Shown one piece after another: positions 45,522 through 53,724 of a DNA stretch of 64,000 nt. Numbering within the stretch: position 1 is the first letter of the stretch; each line of letters opens with the position of its first letter. Under the pieces are notes generated by a model that had not been told where the DNA came from, did not search any database, and saw nothing but the letters and a program-made list of their open reading frames with translations. The DNA comes from Cellulophaga sp. HaHa_2_95. GTDB lineage: Bacteria > Bacteroidota > Bacteroidia > Flavobacteriales > Flavobacteriaceae. Location: the NCBI RefSeq assembly GCF_019278565.1, contig NZ_CP058988.1:1674001-1738000 (forward strand), written 5' to 3'. A program made the translations under genes and the position numbers.

Positions 45522-47180
45522 TTAATTTAATTGCGCCTCATTTTTTTGCCATCCTTGGTTGAATTGCAGCATCAACTCAGCCACTAATTCCGGGTTTTCC
45601 TTCGCTATATTGATTGTTTCTGAAGGATCAGTTTTATGATTATATAATTCTATAAAAACAGGCTCGCTATCCTTTTGTGTATAATCTTTCCAGACGATAA
45701 AACGGTATTCTTGGGTACGCATAGAATAGCCCATCAACCTATTTTCGAATAAATCTCTATCCCACTTATCACCTTGTTGATTCATGATGCGCTCTTCTAC
45801 TTTTTCTATTAAGGGGCCGAAGTAGGTTTCACGCATTCCTTGAGATAATGGATTTGCCGCCCATTCACGTAACGCAGGAGTAGGGAATTGACTAAAAGCT
45901 GCTTTTTTCCATGGTAGGTCGGGGTTTTTTAATAGGGGTGCAAAACTTTGACCTTCCACCGTTGCAGGAATAGAAACCCCAGTCAAATCACATAAGGTTG
46001 GGTACATATCTACAAGTTCTACTAAGGCATTTGTTTTTTTACCTCTATGTTCTTTGGCCATATCAGGAGACCAAACAATTAATGGAACTCTAGTGGCTAT
46101 TTCATAATTGGTAGCTTTTCCCCAAATTCCCATATCACCAAGGTGCCAACCATGATCACTCCAAAGAATAATAATGGTATTCTCGCGTACTCCGGCTTCA
46201 TCCAATGCGGCAATCATTCTGCCTATTTGCGCATCTATATAGCTTACGCAAGCCAAGTAGGCGTGTTTTAATTGTAATGCTTGCTCGTCATCTATTTCTC
46301 CCGCATTCGGAATATTTGCACGTGCTCTTAATTCAAAAGAAGCATGTAGTCCCATCTCAGCACCATCCTTTGGCCCTGCAGTTTCTTTTGCTAATTTGAT
46401 ATCTTTTTCATCATACAAATCCCAATATTTTTTTGGGGCCACCCAATCTAAATGAGGTTTTAAAAAGCCCAAGCCTAGAAAGAAAGGCTTGTCTCCTTGT
46501 TTCACCATATCTTTTAGTGTAGCTATAGCCAAATCGGTATTATATCCATCCTCATAGTCATTATCAGGTAAGTCTACAAATTCATAGGCAGGCCCGCGGC
46601 CTAGACCGCTCTTTAAGGATTCTTTTCCATATTTTAGTACCATTTCAGCACTATTATTCTTATCGAGTTCTTGGTTTTCTTCTAGTTTAAATCCTCCAGG
46701 AGTTCTTGGTGGTTTTGCATCGATAAGGCTAGGATCCGCTTTTCTGCTCCAGGATAATGCTTCATCGGTATATCCAGGATGAAAAATCTTACCGGTATAT
46801 ACTGTTTCGTAGCCATTGGCGCGTAAATGTTGTGGTAAGGTTTTTATATTTGGATTTAAATCTCGAAAATAGGAGTAGTTTTCAATGACGCGGAGTGATT
46901 CCGGTCTTGCCCCGGTCATCACACTAGCCCTTGAAGGACTACAGATAGCTTCCTGACAATATGCATTATTAAATAGCAAACCATCAGCGGCCAAGGCATC
47001 TATATTTGGAGATATGGCAATGTCAGAACCGTAAGCTCCTAGTTCGGGTCTTAAATCATCAATGGCTATAAAAAGAATGTTTGGCTGTTTTTTAATTGGA
47101 TCTTTTTTTACCTCTTGTTCTTTACAACTACTTAAAATAGCCAAAAGGATAAAAATTTTCAGATAATTAATCATGTTCAT
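45522..47180 (-). CDS. Type I sulfatase, iduronate-2-sulfatase-like (S1_7-like), lipoprotein
   Basis: About 552 residues. Three in-frame ATGs (47198, 47180, 47174) precede the lipobox LAILSSC; I take 47180 as it gives a compact signal peptide. The active-site motif is CSPSRASVMTGARPE with the Cys that becomes formylglycine, preceded by ILFIAIDDLRPELGAYG, the iduronate-2-sulfatase-type opening. LWSDHGWHLGD and WGKATNYE follow. The same overall type is classed as S1_7 in which carrageenan and glycosaminoglycan sulfatases occur. It is the first gene of the sulfatase, sulfatase, FG-GAP unit and diverges from the molybdenum enzyme genes. Confidence 0.86.
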   Translation of the reverse strand: MNMINYLKIFILLAILSSCKEQEVKKDPIKKQPNILFIAIDDLRPELGAYGSDIAISPNIDALAADGLLFNNAYCQEAICSPSRASVMTGARPESLRVIENYSYFRDLNPNIKTLPQHLRANGYETVYTGKIFHPGYTDEALSWSRKADPSLIDAKPPRTPGGFKLEENQELDKNNSAEMVLKYGKESLKSGLGRGPAYEFVDLPDNDYEDGYNTDLAIATLKDMVKQGDKPFFLGLGFLKPHLDWVAPKKYWDLYDEKDIKLAKETAGPKDGAEMGLHASFELRARANIPNAGEIDDEQALQLKHAYLACVSYIDAQIGRMIAALDEAGVRENTIIILWSDHGWHLGDMGIWGKATNYEIATRVPLIVWSPDMAKEHRGKKTNALVELVDMYPTLCDLTGVSIPATVEGQSFAPLLKNPDLPWKKAAFSQFPTPALREWAANPLSQGMRETYFGPLIEKVEERIMNQQGDKWDRDLFENRLMGYSMRTQEYRFIVWKDYTQKDSEPVFIELYNHKTDPSETINIAKENPELVAELMLQFNQGWQKNEAQLN

Positions 47181-47354
47181 AAAATTAGATAAACTCAAAG
47201 TACAATCATTTCAAGGACTTGTACTTCTTGTAATTTATCTTCTTCTTAAACTATCTTACCCTAGTAAATTAATACAATTATTTGGTCGTGCATCTCAAAG
47301 GTTTTACCTTCTAGGAAGCTTAGAGAACTCTCTGTTTTATAATCATACATTGTC

Positions 47355-47377
47355 TTGATGGAGGTGGAGTCCATCAA
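47355..47377. repeat. 23-bp inverted repeat in divergent promoter region
   Basis: TTGATGGA (47355-47362) and TCCATCAA (47370-47377) are exact arms with a 7-base spacer. It lies 103 bases before the iron-sulfur subunit gene and about 155 bases before the sulfatase start on the other strand, so a single regulator could serve both. Confidence 0.5.
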
Positions 47378-47479
47378 TTAATGGTTAAAATAGAGCTTAT
47401 AATGGCTAAAAACCTTTATTTTTATCTATAATGTTTGACGTAATTTGTTCAGATAATAAAGGTTTTAACGAAAGGATAT

Positions 47480-47938
47480 ATGGTTACACTTAAAATTAAT
47501 GGAAAAGAACATAAAGTAGATGCTGCGGAAGACATGCCGCTACTTTGGGTTATACGAGATATTATTGGTTTTACGGGAACCAAATTTGGTTGTGGTAAAG
47601 GTTTGTGTGGCGCATGTATGGTTTTAATGGATGGCAATGCTATTAATTCTTGTCAGCTTCCAGTTTCTCTTGCAGTAGGTAAAGAATTGATTACGGTAGA
47701 AGGCGAACAAGAAAATTTACAACGTCTTCAAAAATCTTGGGAAGAGTTTAATGTACCACAATGCGGTTTTTGTCAATCAGGACAGTTAATTACCGCTACG
47801 GCATTGTTAACTTCAAAGGCAAATCCAACGGAAGAAGATATTCATAATGCTATGGGGAGGAACATTTGTAGATGTGGCACCTATCAAAGGATTAAAAATG
47901 CGATTAATCATTCTGTAGAATTAAAAAATAAAGGATAG
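47480..47938 (+). CDS. (2Fe-2S) small subunit of a molybdenum hydroxylase (IorA-like)
   Basis: 152 residues, the length of the iron-sulfur subunit of xanthine-oxidase-family dehydrogenases. The first cluster binds through CGKGLCGACMV and a later Cys (INSCQLPV); the second through CGFCQSGQ and ICRCGTY. Lacking a signal peptide, it is probably co-exported with its Tat-bearing partner, which starts 3 bases downstream. Electrons pass from the Mo centre through these clusters to a cytochrome or other acceptor not encoded here. Confidence 0.94.
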   Translation: MVTLKINGKEHKVDAAEDMPLLWVIRDIIGFTGTKFGCGKGLCGACMVLMDGNAINSCQLPVSLAVGKELITVEGEQENLQRLQKSWEEFNVPQCGFCQSGQLITATALLTSKANPTEEDIHNAMGRNICRCGTYQRIKNAINHSVELKNKG

Positions 47939-47940
47939 GT

Positions 47941-50127
47941 ATGAAAGATGTACAAAATGTAAGCCGTAGAAGTTTCATTAAAGGCATTGGATTAGCTTCT
48001 GGAGGGTTAATTATAGCTTCAGGCGCTAGTCTTTTTAATAGTTGTTCTGTAGAAACAAAAGAGCTGATCGCATTTAATCCAAATTTATTTGTTCAGTTAA
48101 ATTCTGATGGTTCTTTAATTTTAGTAGCTTCTAGATCAGAAATGGGGCAGGGGGTACGTACTTCTTTAACGTCTGTGATTGCAGATGAGATGGAAGCTGA
48201 TTGGGATAGAGTTCGTATCTCTCAGGCCGTTGGTGATGTAAAGTATGGCGACCAAAATACAGATGGTTCTAAAAGTGTCCGACTCCTATATGAGGAAATG
48301 CGAAAAATCGGAGCGGCAACAAAAGCCGTACTGATTGCTGCAGCAGCTAAAAAATGGGAAATAGCCGCAGAAGACTGTCATGCAGAAAATCATTTTATCT
48401 TTAATACTCAAGGCGATAAAATTGCTTTTGGAGATTTGGTGGAAATTGCAAAGACCTTGGAGGTACCGGAAGAGGTACAGTTGAAAGATCCGAAAGATTT
48501 TAAATATATAGGCAAATATCTACCCAGTAAAGATGTGAAAAATCTAGCAAACGGTAGTGCTGTATTTGGTTTGGATGCCAGATTGGAAGGAATGAAGTTT
48601 GCGGCAGTTAAAAGATGTCCAGTGGCTTTTGGAAAAGTAGTTTCTTTTGATAAAACAGCCGCTTTAAAAATTGCAGGGGTTATAGATGTGGTGGAAATTC
48701 CGATGATAATTAAACCTTTTGGACCCTTAGGAGGTGTTGCTGTAGTTGCAACTAATACATGGGCAGCATTTAAAGGAAGAGATGCATTAGAAGTAGTATG
48801 GGATTTAGGTGATAATAAAGCCTACGATTCTGAAAAATATATGGAAGAGATTACGGCAAATGTTCAGAAAAAGGGTGCTGTCGTAAAGAGTCTTGGAGAT
48901 GTGGATCAAGCATTTGAAAAGGCTTCTAAAACAATTGAGAGTTCCTATCAATTACCACATTTGGTACATGCTCCTATGGAGGTGCCAAATGCTGTGGCTT
49001 GGGTAAAAGAAGGTAGTTGTGAGATTTGGGCGCCTACACAAGAACCGCAACGTACCCGAACAGAGGTAAGTGAGTTTTTAGAGACTTCCGAAGATAATGT
49101 AACAGTTAATGTTACTTTTTTAGGAGGCGGTTTTGGAAGAAAATCTAAACCTGATTATGTGGTTGAAGCTGCAGCAATATCTAAAGCAATAAATGCTCCT
49201 GTGCAGGTAGTTTGGACCCGTGAAGATGATATTCAACACAGCTATTATCATACAGTAGCATCACAATACATGAAAGGAGGCTTAGATGAAAACGGAAAAG
49301 TTACGGGTTGGTTGCATCGTTTTGCATTTCCTTCTATTGGGTCTACTTTTAGTCCCGGTGCAGATGAGCCGGCATCTTGGGAGGCCGCAAGTGCTGCTAA
49401 TGTGCCTTTTGAAATTCCAAATATGCAATTTGAAACAGGAAAGGCCCCAGCGCATGTTAGAATAGGATGGTTGCGTGCTGTGATAAATATACCGCATGGC
49501 TTTGCTATCAATGTATTTGCAGATGAACTAGCGCATGAAGCAGGTATAGATCCTTTAGAATTTAGACTAAATCTTATTGGTAGTGACCGAATAGAAGATA
49601 CCCAAAACGATTATAAATATGATACGGCCCGATTAAAGCATGTTTTAAAAACGGCAGCTAAAAATGCAGAATGGGGTAAAGAGTTACCAGAAGGTCATGC
49701 TATGGGATTAGCGGTACATTATAGTTTTTTATCCTATGTTGCCTCTGTAGTGGAAGTTTCTGTTATCAATGATAAAGTAAAAGTGCATAATATACACTCT
49801 GTGATTGACTGTGGTCTAGCTGTAAATAAGAATACGATTACGGCTCAAATGGAAGGCGCTGCAATTTTCGGAATGTCCTTAGCTTTTTATGGTAAAATTA
49901 CGGCTAAAGACGGAGCTATTGAGCAAAGCAATTTTCATGATTATCAAATGATACGAATGCCACAAGTGCCAAATATTCATGTGGAAATTGTAGAAAATAG
50001 TGAGAGACCAACTGGAGTAGGGGAGCCGGGTGTTCCTGTAATTGCACCAGCAATAGTAAATGCTATTTTTAAAGCTTCAGGAAAAAGATATAAGAATTTA
50101 CCTTTAATGGATTATAAGTTGGTGTAA
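47941..50127 (+). CDS. Molybdopterin-binding large subunit, Tat-exported (IorB-like aldehyde/xanthine oxidase family)
   Basis: 728 residues. It opens with a twin-arginine signal, SRRSFIKGIGLASGG. The following parts match the isoquinoline 1-oxidoreductase/aldehyde dehydrogenase group: SRSEMGQGVRTSLTSVIADEM in part, LVHAPMEVPNAVA, FLGGGFGRKSKPDYVVEA, and the C-terminal active-site Glu in GVGEPGVPVIAPA. Members oxidise aldehydes or N-heterocycles with water as oxygen donor. It is coupled to the 2Fe-2S subunit. Placed within a locus for a sugar with an aldehyde end (3,6-anhydrogalactose), periplasmic oxidation of that aldehyde is a reasonable guess. No maturation gene (XdhC-like) or cytochrome is adjacent. 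Confidence 0.92.
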   Translation: MKDVQNVSRRSFIKGIGLASGGLIIASGASLFNSCSVETKELIAFNPNLFVQLNSDGSLILVASRSEMGQGVRTSLTSVIADEMEADWDRVRISQAVGDVKYGDQNTDGSKSVRLLYEEMRKIGAATKAVLIAAAAKKWEIAAEDCHAENHFIFNTQGDKIAFGDLVEIAKTLEVPEEVQLKDPKDFKYIGKYLPSKDVKNLANGSAVFGLDARLEGMKFAAVKRCPVAFGKVVSFDKTAALKIAGVIDVVEIPMIIKPFGPLGGVAVVATNTWAAFKGRDALEVVWDLGDNKAYDSEKYMEEITANVQKKGAVVKSLGDVDQAFEKASKTIESSYQLPHLVHAPMEVPNAVAWVKEGSCEIWAPTQEPQRTRTEVSEFLETSEDNVTVNVTFLGGGFGRKSKPDYVVEAAAISKAINAPVQVVWTREDDIQHSYYHTVASQYMKGGLDENGKVTGWLHRFAFPSIGSTFSPGADEPASWEAASAANVPFEIPNMQFETGKAPAHVRIGWLRAVINIPHGFAINVFADELAHEAGIDPLEFRLNLIGSDRIEDTQNDYKYDTARLKHVLKTAAKNAEWGKELPEGHAMGLAVHYSFLSYVASVVEVSVINDKVKVHNIHSVIDCGLAVNKNTITAQMEGAAIFGMSLAFYGKITAKDGAIEQSNFHDYQMIRMPQVPNIHVEIVENSERPTGVGEPGVPVIAPAIVNAIFKASGKRYKNLPLMDYKLV

Positions 50128-50154
50128 TATAGATCGATCAGAACTTAAAGAAGT

Positions 50155-50193
50155 AAAAACCCACTATAGCAATTAAGTTATAGTGGGTTTTTT
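50155..50193. terminator. Bidirectional terminator between Mo-enzyme and GH127 genes
   Basis: Stem AAAAACCCACTATA / TATAGTGGGTTTTT (50155-50168, 50179-50192) with a 10-base loop. It is convergent between the large-subunit gene and the long minus-strand operon ending at 50214. Confidence 0.92.
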
Positions 50194-50213
50194 ATAAAAG
50201 ATAGTACAGGCAT

Positions 50214-52202
50214 TTACTCCCAAACTACGGGCATAAAAACCGTCATTTCTGCCTGCCCTCTATTACTCCAGGCAAAATAAGGAACTAGCTGTGTTTTGTA
50301 CGTTTCAAATTCAGGCGTTTGAACTGTTCTATACATACTTTCACTTTTATCTTTTCGCACTAATAATTTGCCTTCTAAGGTAGTTACACCACCTAAAAAG
50401 TCAGGCTGGTGCTTCGCTACTAGAGGTTGTTTTTTATCAAAATAGACCTCTAAAATATTCGTATGCTTAGGTAAATCTGGAGATTCTATACAGTATACAA
50501 TAGGGCCTCTTTTTACCGCAATTTGATTTCTAATTTCTTCAATTCTTGGATGACCCTCTATTATTTGAATTTCCATGGGCATGTCTAATACTACAGTATC
50601 GCCTTTTTTCCAAATGCGATTGATAGTAGCATATTTTCCGGCGGTTACAGCTACATTTGTTTCAGATCCGTTTACCATAATTTTTGAGTCTATAGCCCAA
50701 GACGGAATGCGGATCATTATATCGAAGGCGGTTTCCTTACATTTTTCAATAATTAATTTAACCAAACCTTTCCAAGGGTATTCTGTATCTTGGTGCATAA
50801 TTAGACTTGACTCATCTGCTAACTTTGTTTTTAATACACTACTGCCAAATAAATTTATAGCAATACCATTTTTGGCGATACTATACGTCCAACCAGAAAC
50901 TTGTGCAATAGTACGTACTAAGTTAGGCGGACAACAAAAACAACTTAAATAAGGTTCTCTATTTGGTGTTTCTGTAACATTTTCATGTGCATGGTAATCT
51001 CTTGTGTTGTTAAGCATTCGTAGCGGATTAGCATAAAAATAAGAGTCGCCTTTAATGCTAATGCCTGAAAGTGCACTGTTATATAGTACAAGTTCCATAA
51101 TGTCTGCATATTTAGACTCGCCATGGAGTCCTAACATTCTATAACTAAACATAGCATTACAGATATTGGCACACGTTTCATTATAGGCAGTCATATTTGG
51201 CATCATATATTCATTGATGAAGCCTTCTTCAATCATATCCAGATTTGTAGAAGCGCCGTAATGCGCTTGCCCTACAGCACCAGTGAGGTACATTTTTTTC
51301 TGAGTGACATTTATCCAAAGACGATCTAAAGCATCAATCAATTCTTTTTCTCCAGTTTCCGAAGCTACATCTGCAGCGCCGGCATAATAATATAATGCTA
51401 GCACAGCATGACCAACAGCCTCACTAGATTCTCTTAATGGAGTGCGTTCTTGTACCATATCTCCAATAGGGTATCCAATAGTTGTATCTGTATGTTCTAC
51501 CGCATATTTCCCTCTATTATTTATAAAGCGTTCGGCTAATTCTAAATACTTTTTATCGTCAGTTGTTCTATACAATTCTACCAATCCCATTATCTGAGTC
51601 TGATTAAAACCAAACCTGCCATAATGCTTAGTTTCAGGCATAAAAATGGTATGCAATAGGGTAGCATGCTTGATGGCAATGTCCAAAAAATTACGTTGCC
51701 CTGTTACTCTATAATGCACGCAAGCTGTAATTAATAAGTGTCCTGTATTGTACATTTCATGATATTTACGATTCTCGTAACGGTCTACCTCAGGACGTAA
51801 TTGAATTTGGGTTTGCAAATAGCCATCAGCTTCTTGCGCTTTGCTTATGATGTTTATATAGTTATCTATTTCTTCAAGAATTTTACTGTTTTTATTTTGC
51901 GCGTAAACATAAATTTTGGCTTCTATAAACTTATAAAAATCACCATCATGCCAGAACATACCTTTATGTTCTCCTTCCTTTTCTCCAGCAGCAATCTTAA
52001 AATTATTTAAGGCGTGACCAATATCACCACACAAGACCTCACCCATGTAGGGAACCATCACCTCTTCACAGGTTTTAAACTTTTCAGCCCAAAATCCACT
52101 GGTCCATTGACAATCAGTTAGGTTAATGTTTTTTAGTTGAACAAATGGACTCAAGGAATTATCAATGCTTGAGACAATAGGTTTTTTTAGCGTATTATTC
52201 AT
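50214..52202 (-). CDS. GH127 family glycosidase, probably cytoplasmic (copy A)
   Basis: 662 residues of DUF1680/GH127 type, with no signal peptide or lipobox (MNNTLKKPIVSSIDN start). The alpha/alpha barrel contains FKIAAGEKEGEHKGMFWHDGDFYKF in part and PIGDMVQERTPLRESSEAVGHAV in part. The zinc/thiolate active site is intact: ETCANICN supplies Glu and Cys, and CFCCPPNLVRT the Cys pair with the nucleophile, as in beta-L-arabinofuranosidase HypBA1. In carrageenan loci, GH127 members act as exo-3,6-anhydro-D-galactosidases, which I consider likely here. It is the last gene of the operon, 30 bases after GH16, and is highly similar to the copy at 55327. Confidence 0.9.
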   Translation of the reverse strand: MNNTLKKPIVSSIDNSLSPFVQLKNINLTDCQWTSGFWAEKFKTCEEVMVPYMGEVLCGDIGHALNNFKIAAGEKEGEHKGMFWHDGDFYKFIEAKIYVYAQNKNSKILEEIDNYINIISKAQEADGYLQTQIQLRPEVDRYENRKYHEMYNTGHLLITACVHYRVTGQRNFLDIAIKHATLLHTIFMPETKHYGRFGFNQTQIMGLVELYRTTDDKKYLELAERFINNRGKYAVEHTDTTIGYPIGDMVQERTPLRESSEAVGHAVLALYYYAGAADVASETGEKELIDALDRLWINVTQKKMYLTGAVGQAHYGASTNLDMIEEGFINEYMMPNMTAYNETCANICNAMFSYRMLGLHGESKYADIMELVLYNSALSGISIKGDSYFYANPLRMLNNTRDYHAHENVTETPNREPYLSCFCCPPNLVRTIAQVSGWTYSIAKNGIAINLFGSSVLKTKLADESSLIMHQDTEYPWKGLVKLIIEKCKETAFDIMIRIPSWAIDSKIMVNGSETNVAVTAGKYATINRIWKKGDTVVLDMPMEIQIIEGHPRIEEIRNQIAVKRGPIVYCIESPDLPKHTNILEVYFDKKQPLVAKHQPDFLGGVTTLEGKLLVRKDKSESMYRTVQTPEFETYKTQLVPYFAWSNRGQAEMTVFMPVVWE

Positions 52203-52232
52203 AAATACTGAATTATTTTTTTTCTAAACGAC

Positions 52233-53705
52233 TTATTTTTTGATTTCAATATCATCAATAAAAAACTTTGCAGCTTTTGTTGCTGGTAGATCTTCTTTTT
52301 TGATTTCTAGGATCATTTGATCATCTGCTTTAGAAGCCATGTTTCTGTTAACTGTTGTTTCTATAGTTACCCATTCACGTCTAGGTAATTTTTTAAGATC
52401 GGAAAAAACCAAGTTAATCGTTGGATTGGTTAGTGTAACATGAATTTTATCAGCAACACGTCCTTGGTCTAACCAAATTTTCATGGAAACCTTCAATTCT
52501 CCTGCAGGTATTTTTAGAGCGCCTTTTGGGCTTACTAGTTTAACAGTATTAATCGCCAAAGAGTCATTTTTGCCATAGCCTGTAAATTTTAAGCTATTTA
52601 CTCCCGAGTTATAATCGCCATGAACAATACTTAAATATTGAGAGGAAGCCTCATCAATAGACCAAAATTTTTGATAATCATTAGGTTCAGAATCTTCAGG
52701 AACCATTTTTAAGGGTCTCGGGTTTTCTTCAAATAATATAGGACCTTCAAAGCCATAAAATGCAGGTGCTAATAGATTGCTTGTTGGCTTTTGCCATACC
52801 CGCATGTAGTCAATCTCAAAATCTACAGGAAGCTCTTCTTTGTGAGGAAGCCCTAACCATTTGAAAATTTCAGAATCTAACCATATTTCCATCGGATTAT
52901 TTAATACCCAATCTGTTCCTACTTGATCTTGGGTAAAATGATGGACCATTTTACCATCTATGAATAATTTTAGAAAGTCTTTTCCCCATTCCGCACCATA
53001 AACATGAAAATCGTCTGCTGTTCTAAAAGGTAAGTTTTCTACATGATTAAAAACTTTGGTAGGTCTTACCGCAGGAGGGCTCCAATCATGAGCGGTTGCT
53101 AAATAGGAATTAGCTTTTATACTTCCGTCTATTTTTGGATTCCCCATTAATTCATAGACATCTAACTCTTGCTCATAGCCAATAGCCCAAAAAGCTCCAG
53201 TGATAGCAGCATTTCCTTGTTTAGATTTTACTTCCATATAGCCATTTAAGAAGCGTTTTTTACCAACAACTCCAGCCGTTGTTATAGGTAAAGGTTCTCC
53301 TTCAAAAACGCCATAGGTGTCATTATTACTGCCGTCTGCATAACTTTCTTGTGCAAAAGGGTAATCCGGTTCCCATTGAGTACGTAATTTAAGAATACCG
53401 TCTTCTACGATGACATTGTGGGGTGCAAATTGAGACGGAGCTCTCCCTTTCCAGATATAGTAATCGCCATTTTGGCCTTCTACAAACCATTTGGTAGTGT
53501 CAATTTCTGTACCTTCAAATTCATCGCTAATCTCTTTATTTAAAATCCAATTTCCTTCATTTTTAGGGTCTGAAAAAGGGTAGGAGTTTATAGTGTTGGT
53601 TTTTTCTTTTATAGCTCTATTCTTCTTTTTTTGGGCTATACTTATGGTAGACCAAACCATTAAAAAGCTTATCATTATCAGCTTATAAATCCTGATGCAT
53701 TTCAT
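52233..53705 (-). CDS. GH16 galactan hydrolase (agarase/carrageenase/furcellaranase type)
   Basis: 490 residues with signal peptide ending STISIAQ. GH16 jelly roll (about 50-320): SDEFEGTEIDTTKW, GYMEVKSKQGNAAITGAFWAIG in part, and the catalytic motif ELDVYE with Glu180, Asp182 and Glu185 in the bulged ExDxxE form used by agarases and carrageenases. MEIWLDSEIFKWLGLP and DYMRVWQKP complete the fold. The C-terminal about 140 residues form a second beta-rich domain like a carbohydrate-binding module. It is extracellular and cleaves galactan endo-wise. The neighbours suggest a carrageenan-type substrate, perhaps furcellaran (kappa/beta), but agarase or porphyranase cannot be excluded. Confidence 0.85.
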   Translation of the reverse strand: MKCIRIYKLIMISFLMVWSTISIAQKKKNRAIKEKTNTINSYPFSDPKNEGNWILNKEISDEFEGTEIDTTKWFVEGQNGDYYIWKGRAPSQFAPHNVIVEDGILKLRTQWEPDYPFAQESYADGSNNDTYGVFEGEPLPITTAGVVGKKRFLNGYMEVKSKQGNAAITGAFWAIGYEQELDVYELMGNPKIDGSIKANSYLATAHDWSPPAVRPTKVFNHVENLPFRTADDFHVYGAEWGKDFLKLFIDGKMVHHFTQDQVGTDWVLNNPMEIWLDSEIFKWLGLPHKEELPVDFEIDYMRVWQKPTSNLLAPAFYGFEGPILFEENPRPLKMVPEDSEPNDYQKFWSIDEASSQYLSIVHGDYNSGVNSLKFTGYGKNDSLAINTVKLVSPKGALKIPAGELKVSMKIWLDQGRVADKIHVTLTNPTINLVFSDLKKLPRREWVTIETTVNRNMASKADDQMILEIKKEDLPATKAAKFFIDDIEIKK

Positions 53706-53724
53706 AATTGTAAAAGTTTAGGTT

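Noticed and set aside
47173..47358. 61-codon plus-strand open frame before the Fe-S subunit
   Set aside because: Starts inside the sulfatase gene and covers the divergent promoter region; leucine-rich artefact of AT-rich DNA.
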